64,000 bases of DNA. Source: Paramecium tetraurelia. Its lineage: Eukaryota; Ciliophora; Oligohymenophorea; Peniculida; Parameciidae. The stretch's first letter is position 1, and every line of letters begins with the position of its first letter. Location of the stretch: NCBI RefSeq assembly GCF_000165425.1, contig NW_001798955.1, positions 868,001 through 932,000 of the forward strand. Reading direction: 5' to 3'. The translations under genes were made by a program, and so were the position numbers. Positions 1 through 11,754 of the stretch are shown one piece after another. The notes beneath the pieces are model-generated. The model did not search any database. It was given only the letters and a program-made list of their open reading frames with translations, and was not told where the DNA came from.

Positions 1-5
1 ATATA

Positions 6-271
6 TCATTTATTTATGAATTGTTTGTTTTAAAAAGCTTTTTTTTGATTCTAGTTTATATTTAAAGTTTTCTTAGTTCCCTTCTATTTTGATTTTTCAT
101 CGCTCTTTTCATCACCTTTACCACTATCTAAACAAATCTATTTAAATATATCAGGCATTATCACAGTTGAATTGGATTTACTTCTTGAAACTCTTTAGTT
201 TTATTATTGATTTATAAGCATTTTCCTTTGTCTTATCTAAGCGTCGATATTTTATTGACTGATTTAAGCAT
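6..271 (-). CDS. Short lysine-rich hypothetical protein
   Basis: Reading TAA/TAG as Gln gives a 73-residue protein if a 44-nt GTAAAT...AAATAG intron is removed; the exons then sum to 74 codons and end at TGA. The second exon is rich in Lys, Asp, Gln and Asn and has no recognisable domain. The intron is longer than the others in this window, so the model is tentative, and the 3' part could instead be the tail of another transcript. Function unknown. Confidence 0.35.
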
Positions 272-337
272 ATTGATTTTAATCAATTAAGTGTTGATAG
301 ACTGAATTAAATTAATAATTGAGTCCCTTATTCTTTT

Positions 338-1244
338 ATGATGTAAAACTATGGCTATCTGAGTTTGTTGGAGATAAGCATAAACTATTTGGATTTGGAA
401 ATGTGGAAACATGAGTTAAAACAGGCGATTGTTAAGGAGGAGCTACTTATGAAAATAATGCTTAGTATGACATATAGGGATCTACTCTAAAGATGTCCAT
501 CGACATTTCAAATTGATTTTTCTAAGAGAAATTTTAATAGGCAGATTCTTTATCTTTTTCAAAACTTCTCTTTCTTTTAGGATACATTGTATTATCTAGA
601 AGATCAAAGGCCTTTGTTATTAGATTATTTTCTGCTTATTAATATATTAGCAATTTATTATATTGGTATTAATAGTTAATGGGCTTAACTTCCATTTGAT
701 CTTTTTCTTGCTTTTATGTTTAAAATATTAGTTCTAAATTGGTCATAAACACTCTATTTTTTATAGGTTCATCCTTATCTTAATTTTATATTGCAAGATT
801 AATAAGGTTTGTAATAATTTAACTAAATTAGCTTTACAGACTGCTAATGATGCAATATAATTTTATAAGCAACTAAGTTTACAGTTCCTAACTTCTCAGA
901 AACTATGCTAATAATTCATCTAAATTTGGTGTATGAAATGAAGTTGCCAATTTTTCTACGATTCCAAAATTTGGATTCAATATTAATTGCTTATTGCCAT
1001 TACTTAGAATTTTAACTTCCAAGTGTTCTAGATATTGAAGCTTTTCTATAAATAATTATTTTTCACAATTATTTTCAAGAATATCCTCAAATGCAGAAAC
1101 ATTACAATCAAATTTTATCACACTTCCTATTCTGATGATAAGCTTTATAAACTGATTGCTATGATTAGTACATATAAATTACGTTTATAAGCTAAGGATT
1201 AATTACAATTAATTCAGGCATGTTAATAATTAAGAAACACTTGA
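338..1244 (+). CDS. Uncertain or decaying protein-coding locus
   Basis: A frame opens at ATG 338 and runs to TGA 848-850 (170 codons counting TAA/TAG as Gln). It is rich in Leu, Ile, Phe and Tyr, for example LLDYFLLINILAIYYIG. Beyond it two further protein-like stretches lie in other frames (about 900-1130, with LPIFLRFQNLDSILIAYC, and about 1130-1244). They could be joined by introns starting GTC or GTTT, but the last junction, near 1128, has no GT...AG that fits. Either the introns are unusual or this is a gene losing its frame, as happens to duplicates left from Paramecium genome duplications. The protein family was not recognised. Confidence 0.35.
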
Positions 1245-1377
1245 GTTTTCAATGAGGATGCTTTCTTCCTTTAACTTTTGTACTAGCTATTCTATTTTTT
1301 ATTTTTTAATTGGTGATTATAATTTTGTTTAGAATTGCTAGTTTATTTGTAATAAATTTAACATTTTAATATTATTA

Positions 1378-1941
1378 TCAAAGATTAGTTGCTTTCTTAA
1401 CTCCCAATCTTGGCTTTTAGATTTATTAATATGGGTCCACTCTTTTTTCATAAAAATCAATTGGCTTATCTCTTGGTACAATCCTGGGTTCTGGGACTTC
1501 AACTGGAGGATATGACCTGGATATTTCCATTTGATGTCTAGGATAGATGTTAGTCTTAAATAAATTCTCATTCCAACCCCCTTGGATTGAGGGTGTGAGT
1601 GTTGTCACTTTTCTTCCTGCATGTCTTACACTTTATTAGCCAACTGATTGATATTACAATTTTATACATGAATTTCTCAACAATGCAATTCTATCTAATA
1701 TTTCTTGATCATCTTCCAATCCTTTCAAAGATATTTATTTCTAATATCCATTCACATAGATTCCATTTAAATATGGGTGAGTATTTTTTTTCATATAAAT
1801 TTGAAAGTCTATTTTAGGTTGATTCAATAAAGGGTGCTCAATAAGAGTTGGTAAGAAAAGTCTAATTTTTGAAGAGCTTCCTCCATAATCGCAATAAAAT
1901 ATTTGAAGGAATTTTAATTAAAATATGCCTCTTGAACACAT
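1378..1941 (-). CDS. Mitochondrial large-subunit ribosomal protein mL43
   Basis: A single exon of 188 codons, ATG to TGA, gives 187 residues. Residues about 15-90 match the L51/S25/CI-B8 thioredoxin-like domain of MRPL43: an FYCDYGGSS motif near residue 14 (family: N/F-Y-C-x-W/Y-G-G-S-S), then an acidic-hydrophobic segment, HPYLNGIYVNG (family: HP-x-L-x-G-x-Y-x-NG) and a final helix ILDRIALLRNS. A proline-rich tail of about 80 residues follows, a common ciliate extension. The protein should act in the mitochondrial large ribosomal subunit. No intron is needed. The start was chosen because it is the first in-frame ATG and leaves about 13 residues before the domain; a cleaved presequence is not obvious. 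Confidence 0.85.
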
Positions 1942-2423
1942 TTATTTTTATTTAATATTTTAATATATATATAGAGAAGAAAATCACTAAAATGAAGCAA
2001 ATATGTTAAGTAGTAAATTTTATAATCTAAATTATGTTCTTGAATAAAATTAGTACGCATCGGATTAGGTATTAAGATTATATTAAATTTTTTAATTCCC
2101 TTTCTTTTTCATTTAATATATGATATTCTTAAACAAGTTGATTCATAAAATGGATTAAATATTAATATTAATTGCTTTCTAATATGTATTTAAGTAATTT
2201 AATTGCAGACTAAAATTTATTGTATGGATATTCTAGCTTAAAATATTACCTTATATAGTGCATAATATTTACCTAATGTGTAGTTCATCTTCAGTTAGGA
2301 TTATTCTTTTCAAGCCCATTCAAAATTGAAAATATTGCATTACTATATATATCAAATAGTGTGTGCTTGATTATTTTTATTTGTTTGTTATATTTAATTT
2401 CAAAATAATTGATTTTACTCTTG
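1942..2423. other. AT-rich intergenic stretch
   Basis: About 480 nt between the mL43 start and the next gene, with no supportable gene on either strand. The frame of the downstream gene stays open upstream to about 2340 and would encode a hydrophobic segment, so that gene could begin earlier than I annotate. Confidence 0.5.
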
Positions 2424-2942
2424 ATGATAATTGTCAACAATACGCCTAAACGATAAAAAACTTAAGATTCAGATTTAATAGACTCTCTTATCATAGTTGA
2501 AGATTCCAGTTTTAAGGAAAATTAAGTTGAATATTAAAATAATGTAAAACTTAGAAATGTGGAACTCTAATAATTAAGATAAAAAAATACTAAAAATCAG
2601 ACTTTATTAATACCTTCATAAACATAATCTTAATAATAATAATAGATTTGCTCTAAACGAGGATCTTTGGCTGAATTGCATTCCAATTTGCCATTTTCTT
2701 AAACTTATTTGGGTTAGATGTAAAATAGAAAAAAAAGAGAACCTCCTACATTGAGATTGAATGAATTGCAATAAATGAGGAGATATGAATCTTTGGAAAA
2801 TTTAGTTCAACAACCCACAAATAGAAATTATTTAAAAACATAAAATGATTACACATCTAGGAATAAAGACAACTTTTATTTTAACGCTTAATAAGTTCAA
2901 ATATAGCAACTGATAAAAACTTTAGGAAGCAGAAGATATTGA
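2424..2942 (+). CDS. Hypothetical Gln/Asn-rich basic protein
   Basis: A 172-residue frame from ATG 2424 to TGA 2940-2942 with TAA/TAG as Gln and no intron. It has a QQQQQ run near the middle and many Asn, Arg and Lys residues; the second half contains the heptad-like pieces LRLNELQQMRRYESLENL. No domain was recognised. The composition suggests a largely disordered or coiled protein. The start is uncertain because the frame is also open upstream, where it would encode a hydrophobic segment. Confidence 0.5.
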
Positions 2943-3232
2943 ATTAAGTTTCTATGTCGTATTAGATATTTATCATGCGATTATTTTTTAACTTTTGTTA
3001 AATCTCAATTTTGGTCTTTTATTAAGGAAGCCTTGTTTTTTAACAATTAAGCATCTCTTTATAAGAATCTATTATTATATTGTATTATTTTCTTTTTATT
3101 TTTATAATTTGAATATAGAGTAAAGAATGATTTATGGACTGATAAATTCTAATAGAGTTAACTATTTTTATATTCTTTTAAATGATAGAATTGTATTATT
3201 TATTAAATTTAATATTTTTCTACTTACTAATT
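2943..3232. other. Intergenic spacer before the RBR gene
   Basis: About 290 nt of T-rich sequence between two same-strand genes. No gene was seen; it presumably holds the 3' end of one transcript and the promoter of the next. Confidence 0.5.
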
Positions 3233-4641
3233 ATGTCCTAATATTCCGATTATCAATATGATATAGGGTCAGATGAAGACTATGAAATTGAAACTTAAAA
3301 AAATAACGAAATATTATTGAGTTAAGAGGAACTTTATCAAGAATTTTTAGACCATCTTGATAAAATCAAAGAACAGCTGGAATTAACCATGACTTAGGTT
3401 GTTTTGAATGTAAATTAAAAACAATATCTAGATCTTAATCTTTTTCAATTTTGATGTTTAGCAAATCTATGAATAATTACTATTAAACTCTCAGGCTGAC
3501 TAATTGAAAAAATAGCTTTAGGAATAAGGCATCTATAATTTAACTGAAGTTCACATTCAAAAAAACATGCGTTGTGCAATATGCCAAGAAAATGGCACTT
3601 AAGGGATTAGTTTGAACTGCAGTCATAAATTTTGCAAGAATTGCTGGAATCAAATGATTGAAGTCCAATTCGTAGGTTAAATACCCATAGTAAAATGTCT
3701 ACAGGATCAATGCCCTGAAAGACTCCCTCATTTATATTTAGAATAGTTTCCAAAATATAAATAAATACTCATAAAGAGATTTATGCATCACGACGATGCC
3801 ATAACTTGGTGTCCAGGTAATTTTTAATGAGTATATCAATAGGGTAAAATTGTGAAAATGTATTTAAGTGGTTGAAGCTCAAACCTTCAATAAAATGTCC
3901 TTGTAAAACTAAATTTTGCTCCAAATGTAGAGAAGAGAAACACTATCCAATTCCATGTGACATTGTCAAAAAAGTCCTAGAACATTAATAGTCAGGTGAC
4001 TATTGGGCAATCATAAATGCTTCTAAGTGCCCTAAATGTGGAAGATTAATTTAAAAAACAGAAGGTTGTCTCCATTTAAAATGCTTATGTGGATAACATT
4101 TCTGTTATGAGTGCTCTAAACCATGGGTTAAAGATCACGAAAAAAGCTTCTATGTTTGTCCTTATGCAAATACAAATAAAAATCTATCGAGATATACCTC
4201 ATAATTGAAGAATGAACTTTAGATCATCAATTTTAATATTCGAAACCTTGGATATTCTATTAAAGATTTGTAATAGAATGTAAAAATAATTTAAATAGAA
4301 CATCTAGCAGAGTAATCCGAAAAGACCATCTCTCTATTGAAAGCATCTAGATCGTAATATTATTTTTTTATTCTTTTAGATTTTTGTATTATAAATTCTA
4401 TTTAATGGAAGATAAGGTAGATGAAATTTACGAGCGTACTTTGAGTTAATTTTAGGACGAACTGAATAATTTTGTAGAAATAGTATCGAAAAAAAAATAG
4501 GAAGTTGATACTTATAAACATTCATAAGAAAAAATTATCGAAAACATCAATTTCAATGATTTGGAAAAAAAACAATTTTCCAATTTAAAAATCAAGAAAA
4601 AATTCATCAAAAATTATATCAAAGAAACTTTAATGATGTGA
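3233..4641 (+). CDS. RBR-type E3 ubiquitin ligase (ariadne-like)
   Basis: Three introns (22, 26 and 26 nt, all GTA...TAG) are removed to leave exactly 445 codons (444 residues). RING1 begins at CAICQENGT near residue 107 and continues NCSHKFCKNCW. An IBR with KCPCKTKFCSKC and HYPIPCD follows. RING2 is CPKCGRLIQKTEGCLHLKC with HFCYEC; the Cys in EGC lines up with the catalytic, ubiquitin-accepting Cys of HHARI/parkin. RBR ligases take ubiquitin from an E2 on this Cys before passing it to a substrate. A Lys/Glu-rich helical tail of about 100 residues resembles the ariadne C-terminus. Substrate and location cannot be told. Confidence 0.9.
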
Positions 4642-4895
4642 TTGTAAGATTTAGGTGACAAACTTTTTATATTGTTATTTTTATTTTATTTTAATACATC
4701 AACCTTAAAAAATAATAATTTTAGTGGTAGAAAACTGTTGCCTATTTTTACATTTAGATTTGTTTAAATCCATCATCCATAATATATTTAATTAATATCT
4801 GGAGTCATTGCAGCACAAATATAAAACTACATTGTAAATTTCAGTAATTATCTTTTTTTAATAAAACAAAATTAATTTATAAATTAAACTAATAG

Positions 4896-5441
4896 ATGTA
4901 CAAAAAACCCTCTTTACTTAATTTAACTCCAATTTCTATTCTTAAAACCAAAAATTAAGCAAAGAATCAGTCATTTTGTCCTTCTACTTTTTTAAATGAA
5001 ATTGATAGTTTTCCACAATAATCTTATGGAGATTTCAATAACACGAAGGTATTTGAACCATAAATACCACTTGAACTTGTTGTTCCCAAAACAGTACGAA
5101 GACGACATGCTATTGGAGATTAAATATTTCCCTAATAATCAGATTAGGTTTTACCAAATTTGCCAAGTCTCTCCAAAAATACAAGCATGTGTAAGTCGAG
5201 TTTGGAAGACTTATTTTTAATTTAAGAAGCTTAAACTTAACGATAATCTACCGAGCTTGCGCTGATTAACCGCAAAATAAAGTCAATCCTGAATAGTAAT
5301 AAGAGATAGGTTACTTTTTAACCTTCTCATGTTATTATTGATAAATATGATAATTCATAGATTGTTTAAGATTTACCCACAATTGGAAAGTATATTCCAA
5401 AAAGGAGAATACATATTAAACATATTACGACTGAAATTTGA
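4896..5441 (+). CDS. Hypothetical protein with basic RRRH motif
   Basis: A single exon of 182 codons from ATG to TGA (181 residues). It is polar and low in hydrophobic runs, with a Pro-rich first half (LNLTPIS, IPLELVVPKTV), a basic motif VRRRHAIGDQ near residue 70 and a Lys/Arg-rich end (YIPKRRIHIKH). No domain was recognised. Proteins of this kind are common in ciliates and are often cytoskeleton-associated, but nothing in the sequence proves that here. Confidence 0.55.
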
Positions 5442-6067
5442 ATAAAGTATATTGAAATATAAAATATAGAAATATCATTCTGTTTCCAAACATACGATAG
5501 AATTTATTATAAAAAAATTATTTCAAGTTATATCAGCACTATAATATTCCATTTAATAGCATTATTTTATAAACAATTTTAATAGAAAATGTTTTTAAAA
5601 CATTCATTTTTGGCAGCCTTTGTAATAGGAATGAAATTTTTTTAATTATGATCATAAATTTCTAAGAAAATCTAACAGAATAATAAAATAGAAATAAGGG
5701 ATAGTTTTATCAAATAATTGCTATCATCATTTATAAATTGCAATATTTAGTAGTGTGGCTAATGTGAAGACATTATTATTATTAAGTTATGAGAAACATC
5801 TAAATTTGAATTATTATTCAATTATATTTGAAAGACTCTGTCTGCTGTTAATCATATAATTCTAGATTGTAAGATTATATAATATTCCTATGGTTTTATT
5901 TAATCATAATCTTAACGACCTAGTTATTTTGATAAACATTGATAGGTAGTAATACATTAAATTCCACAAAATAAAAAAATCACATTTTTATGAAAAAAAA
6001 TTGTGATAAAGTTTGGAATTAAGCAATTTAAATTAAATCAATTAATATTAATTTTTTCTGCGTATTC
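5442..6067. other. Long AT-rich intergenic region
   Basis: About 626 nt without a frame I can support on either strand. It is very AT-rich and contains many in-frame TGA codons. No repeat, RNA gene or terminal inverted repeat was noticed. Confidence 0.5.
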
Positions 6068-6916
6068 ATGAAAGGCAAACAAAAACTTTTCAAACTTAAA
6101 CTAAAAATGCAATTGTAGTCTCAACAAATTGAAGTTGTCAATAAAACTGAGATTTCATAGAATTTAATCAAAGTAGAATAGTAACAAACTTAAAAAATAA
6201 TTTTGACAAATAATTAAGAATTAATGCCTTAATAGAATCAATTGATAAAATCTGAATTAAAACCAATTGGACTTTTAAATTTAAGTTTAGAAAAATGTAT
6301 AAATCTTTAAACTATTAAATCTTGGATTGAGATATATTTGGGATTGGAAGTTCAAATTCTTAATTTATAATTAGCGTTATATTATGAAAGGAATAACTTT
6401 TACATTTATGATATAGACAATGATCAAACCTATAAATTGGAAAAAGATGATAAAGATATAATAAATGTTTTTAGTATTTTCAAAGTTATGACTCAAGTAA
6501 AACCTAAAAATATTTCATCTTTTATAGCAATTGTTGATTAAGATATTTATGATCCTTATTAACCGTAAGCAAATATTTTAGGAAGAGCAGGAAATCAAAG
6601 AGTATGTGTTGTGTAAGTGTAAACAGAAGTGAATGATTTTTATAGTACAATAGTTCATGAATTATTACATACCTTAGGATTTGGTCATTGTTAATATTCA
6701 AACTGCCTCATGTATGCTAATATAAGCACAAGTATGCAACTTTGTGAGAAACATTTGCAAAAACTATCTCACATAAAAGAGATAGAAGAACTAAAAAGAT
6801 ATAGAGCACTTCTACATATTTCTAAATAAATTGGATTCCAAAAAGAATTCTAAGCTTTAGAACAAATCATAAAAAAGGTTGAAACTCAGGCTAATTCTTC
6901 AATGTAAATGATTTGA
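6068..6916 (+). CDS. Archaemetzincin (AMZ) zinc metalloprotease
   Basis: A single exon of 283 codons (282 residues). The signature HELLHTLGFGHC begins near residue 195, followed by NCLMYAN, which matches the archaemetzincin core H-E-x2-H-x2-G-x3-C-x4-C-x-M. The three His residues bind catalytic zinc, Glu is the base and the CxM Met is the metzincin Met-turn. The family normally ends this region with a C-x2-C pair for a second zinc; here the sequence reads LCEKHLQKL, so the second ligand is His. The first 100 residues are Gln/Lys-rich and variable. Cellular substrates of the family are poorly known. Start: first ATG after an in-frame stop. Confidence 0.9.
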
Positions 6917-7371
6917 ATTATTCATACTAATTAAATTGTCATTCGATATATCATATCATTATAAATAAATATTTAACTAAAAATATGGCTATAAGACATA
7001 AATATCCAAAAATAAGTATCATATTTTGTTTTTCTATTCCTCTTTATTGTAGTAGAATATTTTTATTAAAATTTCGACATAAGAACATTTGTGTTTATAA
7101 TCTGGTCTGAAATTAAATCAAAGATCTAAAGAAAGCAATATTCTATTTATATTAGTACTCTAGTCTCAGTGTCAGAGTATTTTAAAAATGAAAGACAGGT
7201 TTTTTGCTAAATCGATTAAATTTATTTTCATAATTCTTTGTATTCTATCATCACTGTATTTTAAGTCAAACCCTATAATTATATTGGTTTGTTTTATGAT
7301 TATGCAATTTATCTAAACTAATTACTAAAACAATTAAATAGAGAATAAATTATTAAAACATTAATTTATAT
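6917..7371. other. Intergenic region before the RNase P gene
   Basis: About 455 nt. An ATG near 7198 opens a short hydrophobic frame, but its end could not be placed consistently, so no gene is called. The rest is AT-rich without other signal. Confidence 0.4.
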
Positions 7372-8215
7372 ATGCATAGTGATTTAAATTTACGGTCATT
7401 CTACGCAGGAGACCCTTAAAAAGATAATCAACTGATATAATTATTGATCACTTGTATTGAAGGTAATTAGAATGTGATTTACAATTAGAAAATTACCATA
7501 ATGTTGCTGTTGTGAATTACGTGAAAGATTAATAAATATAAAAGCAGAATGCTTCCACTTTTAAACCTTACAATGAGGAATTCTTGTTATAGAAATAGTA
7601 GTAAAGTGCAAACATATCCTAATTCACAGGGAAGATTAAATAATACTCTAGACTCACTTTTGAGGTGAGTGATAACAAGTTTTTTAGCTCGATTAAATAG
7701 GAGAATCAATTTTTATAGGGTTACGATATTATTGCTATCAAACCAAAGACTGAGGCAGTATTTACACAACTATGCACAACTGTTACAGTACAATAAATGT
7801 TAATATTAAATAGTATTTCGACATAATCACGTTTGATTGTTTTGAGAAGCTCCCATTCATTCCGAAGGCAAAAGTAAGTTCATAGCTCTTGGAGAAGAAT
7901 ATTATGTTCGAGATTAACTATGGTGATGCAGTTTAAGATCCCAATAAAAGAAGATAATTCATTTCAAATGCCTAAATCATTATAAATGCTACAAAGGGTA
8001 AGAATATTCTCCTGTCTTCTGATACTGCGTATTGGCTCTATCACAGGAGTCCCTATGATTTGGTAGCATTGGGAATTACTATTGGTTTAAAGAAGGATCA
8101 GGCGACTCAGGCAGTTGGTGCAAACGCTGAGATGGTGATTAAGCATGGCAGTATTACTCATTTAATTTAGTTCATAGAAAAGCTTGTAAAGGTGTTATTT
8201 GCGAAGCCGCTTTGA
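7372..8215 (+). CDS. RPP30: RNase P/MRP protein subunit p30
   Basis: Introns at 7463-7488 and 7788-7813 (both 26 nt, TAG) leave exactly 264 codons (263 residues). The first residues MHSDLNLRS match the N-terminal strand of the PHP-type TIM-barrel fold. Mid-protein YDIIAIKPKT and YFDIITFDCFEKLPF correspond to the RPP30 'D-I-x-x-D/F-D' strands. C-terminal SPYDLVALGITIGLKKDQA and ANAEMVIKHG match the 'GPYDVANLG' and 'RAALLHG' region. The subunit belongs to nuclear RNase P and RNase MRP, which process tRNA and rRNA precursors. The frame one base over stays open for about 40 codons past this TGA, so a longer C-terminus made by a further unusual intron is possible. Confidence 0.85.
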
Positions 8216-8388
8216 AGGACATTGAATATTTTGAATCCAAGAAGAAGTAGATCAAAAACAAATAAGAAGAGAAACTAAGCAAGAAAATTAAACTATCTTA
8301 AGAAGTGTATGCGGTCGTTTAAAATGAACAATGATTAATCTTTTAGGAATGTATTTTATTTTATAATAATAATTGTTAAAATATAATT

Positions 8389-9251
8389 ATGCTGTCTTCT
8401 ATAATACCCAAATTTCGATACTATCAAAGGTTGAAGCAACACATGGTAAGAGATCTCTTCCGCTATATTAGGATATAAATCAAAATATTAGAAAAGAAAA
8501 TCTTGATATATAGAGAACATATCACAAATCTCAGAAACCTTTATGGGCTAAAATGAAATAAAAGGTGGAGGATAATAAAAATAGAATCTATTTATTTTGT
8601 GGATTGATCTTCCTCTGCTAATTAAAGTTTGCTTATGAAAGTAGATAATTTTACAAGAGTCTTAGTCTATCTTGCAAGAATACCTTACAGAAGATTATTA
8701 TTCAACAAATTCAAATCCTTTTTCCTCGGACTTGAAAGTGTCTATCCGAGACCAATTGTCGAATAGGTTTTCAAGAATGAAGTATCAAAATTCCAATAAC
8801 AGCTAAGTTGCCTTAACAATTGATATCGAAATTTATACAATTGGATGATCAATTACCGATGGGGGTTACAAAGAAATTCATTGTTCATTGTCTTACAGAA
8901 TGCTAAGTGACCTTGAGTAAGGAATAGAAGAGAGAATTCTATCAGAAACATGGTTTTTTGTATGGAGTAATTTTGAATGGTATTTTTAGATATATTCCAA
9001 AAATAGTGGAATCAATTTAAAGGAACTCAACAATTTTTTAAAGAATCTCAATGTTGATCCCTAAAAATTGACCGATGTGTTCGATACACTGAGAGACTAG
9101 GTAAAATGAAATGCTTATTATATAATAATTATAGGAAATCCAATTTTAGAATAGAGTACTGCAGAAGATGAAATAAAAGTAGCCTTAATATAGTTGCAAT
9201 ACACCCGACGCAATTGCAAAGAGAATTCAACCTTATTTTGATACAATTTGA
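8389..9251 (+). CDS. Hypothetical protein with one membrane segment
   Basis: Five introns (26, 31, 26, 23 and 34 nt) bring the exons to 241 codons exactly. Two of these introns end AAG and one starts GTTT, so the 5' half is less secure. Near residue 60 is a hydrophobic segment (RIYLFCGLIFLCQL) that could span a membrane, preceded by a basic N-terminus, as in organelle-targeted proteins. The C-terminal half is helical and polar (KELNNFLKNLNVDPQKLTDVF). No family was recognised. It ends 15 nt before the next same-strand gene starts. Confidence 0.55.
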
Positions 9252-9266
9252 ATGTGTTATTAATAA

Positions 9267-11754
9267 ATGTTCAATTATAGTTCATACGAGGAAGAAATTA
9301 ATCACCCTCAGTATCGCACAAGAGTGAGATATTAGTAAGTATTATCCTAATACAAGGGATACAGGGATCTAACGAAATCTGAATGGATAACTTGATGTGA
9401 CATCTTTTTTGATGGCTGTAGAAATATAGCGTCTAGTTGCTGAAAACACAGAACTCAAAATTTCCATTAAGCAGCAGAGTGATTGTGGATTAGATAGAGT
9501 CAATTATGAGATGCAAATAAGAGATCTGATGGAAAAACTACAACAATTGCAGCAGTATTTAATGTGATCGAGAATAGGGACAATTATTTAATCGGCAATG
9601 ATAATGAGAGACTGAAAAAACTAATAAAAGACCTTGAAGGATCATTATCACGTTATGAAATTTAATTGCGTGATTACGATCCGAATTGGAAAAAAGAATT
9701 AGAACAATAAAAAAAACAGCTAGTACAATTATAAAAAAAGATTGGAGATGATGATGTAGGTAAGAAAGATTAGTATCATTTTAAGATGATTTGAGGTCTC
9801 AATTAAGCAAATTAAAAAAGAAGTTAGGTGATTATGAGAAATAGTTTGGTGGCAAAAGTCCAGAAGAATTACAAAGAATGTTGGATGAATTGTAAAGGAA
9901 GTCGAAATAATTTGATGACCTCTAAAATAAAATTGGGGGTATGGATCCTGATACTTTAGCCAAGAAACTCAAAGAATTAGAGAAATTACAGAAATCATTT
10001 GGTGGAAGTCCAGAAGATTTATTAAAAGTAAAATTAATAAAAAACATACTTTTTAGGAATTAGAAAGATTAAAAAAAAAGGCAAAAGAAGCAGATGATCT
10101 CAAAAAAGAATTAGATAAATAATTAAGAGAGAATGACAAATAGAAAAATGATCTAGATGTTCTTGATGATCTAAGAGTAAATTTTATTATTTAATTGTTT
10201 TAGTAAAATGCCTAGGATTTGCAAATGGAAAATGGGTATTTAAATTAATAATTGAATGATTTGAAAAATAAATTAAGAGATGCAGACCAATTAAGAACAG
10301 AAGGTGAATAACTTAAAGAATTATTAAAGAAAAAAGATCAAGAAATAGCAATATTAAAAAATTAATTGGCTGATCAATAAAGATAATTACAAGATACTCA
10401 ACGATAACTGTAAGATAGTCAGAGATAATTGCAAGATTAATTAAGATAGTTAGGAGATTTGCAATATAAAATAAGATAGGCTGAATAAGACAAATTGTAA
10501 TTATAGTCAGAATTGAACAATTGTTTGGATGAATTAGATTCAGCAGATGGATAAAAGGAAGTAGCAACCCAGTTAAAAGATGAAAATGATAAATTAAACT
10601 AGGAAGTGGATCAATTAAATGAAGATAAAAATAGATTATCTAATGAAAATGATGATCTCAGAAGTAGGTTGAATGATTTAATGAGACAATTATAAGATAA
10701 AGATAATAAGTTAAAAGACTTATAGTAAGATATAAATAAAAAGAATTCAGAATTGAAGGATTTGGGTAATAAATTAAAAGAAGCTAATGAGAAGATTGAA
10801 TGGATTAAAAATGAATTCGGATTAACAGATGACGATTTGGATCCAAAAAAAAGAAAACTTAATAGTAAAAATGTAAAGGATAGCATTCTATTTGCTAATT
10901 TATAGCCATCAAATTTATTATTGAATTTTCTTTTGCAATCAGCTGAAATTGAGAGATTAGGCATTATCATAGATAAATATTATAGTGAAAATGAATCATT
11001 ACAAAATTAGGTAAAAGCTTACAAACTAAAAAATGAACAAATCAGTCAATAATTGCAATAATAGCTACTATTGTAATCATAAATGAATTAAGATGATGAA
11101 ATAGAGAAATTAAAAGAATATTATGAAAATAAAATAGTAATGTTAACGATGGAATTGAGCAGATTGAGAAAATAATAAAGTTCTAGTTCTTATTAATCAA
11201 TACCAAACACTCAAAAATTACAAACAAGACCGTATAGCCAAAATAATGTTGATTAAGGTTTATCCAAAAGAGAAGAGGATCTATTGAGTTTATTTGTATT
11301 AATGGGAGCTGAATTATAAAATTTAAGGGATCAAAATTGTACATTACTCTTACAATAACAAGAGAAAGATGCCATAAAAGGATTATTGACAACAAGTGGA
11401 TATGAAGGTCAATCGAAAATATAATAAAAAGTCTATGTTAATGAGTAAAAAACTAATTATGATAATTTTTATCAAAGAGAGTTGAATAAAGGATCGACAA
11501 GTAATTCATACAAGGACTTATAGAATACTTAAATAGTAACTTCAACTTAATATAAAGCGAAGACCCTATATGACTCGAGGTAAAATGAAGGTTTCAATTA
11601 AGATAGAATAATATCTTAGTAAGGTGATAATGGTTCGCAATTATCTTATCAATATTAAGCTTAAATTCCTTATAGATATGAGTAAAGTTCTTAATAGAGT
11701 GGAAGTGGCTATTTAAAAGTTGACAAATATGAGTCATCCAGATATGTAAATTGA
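9267..11754 (+). CDS. Long glutamine-rich coiled-coil protein
   Basis: Five introns (22, 23, 26, 29 and 27 nt) leave exactly 787 codons (786 residues). Almost the whole protein from residue 50 to 640 shows heptads of Leu/Ile with Lys, Glu and Gln, so it should form a long rod. Two copies of a short unit, FGGKSPEEL and FGGSPEDL, lie near residues 190 and 250, and a run of QLQD-type repeats near 390-440. The last 150 residues are Ser/Gln/Tyr-rich. No named family could be assigned; ciliary, basal-body or cortical scaffold proteins of ciliates look like this, but this is inference from composition only. Confidence 0.75.

Noticed and set aside
7198-7382. A short hydrophobic frame upstream of RNase P p30
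   Set aside because: The start and stop could not be placed in the same phase on recount, and AT-rich DNA readily gives hydrophobic frames.
10611-10970. A 119-codon antisense frame rich in Leu, Ser and Phe
   Set aside because: It mirrors the Gln/Lys/Glu-rich coiled coil on the plus strand; the composition is what reverse-complemented coiled-coil DNA gives.
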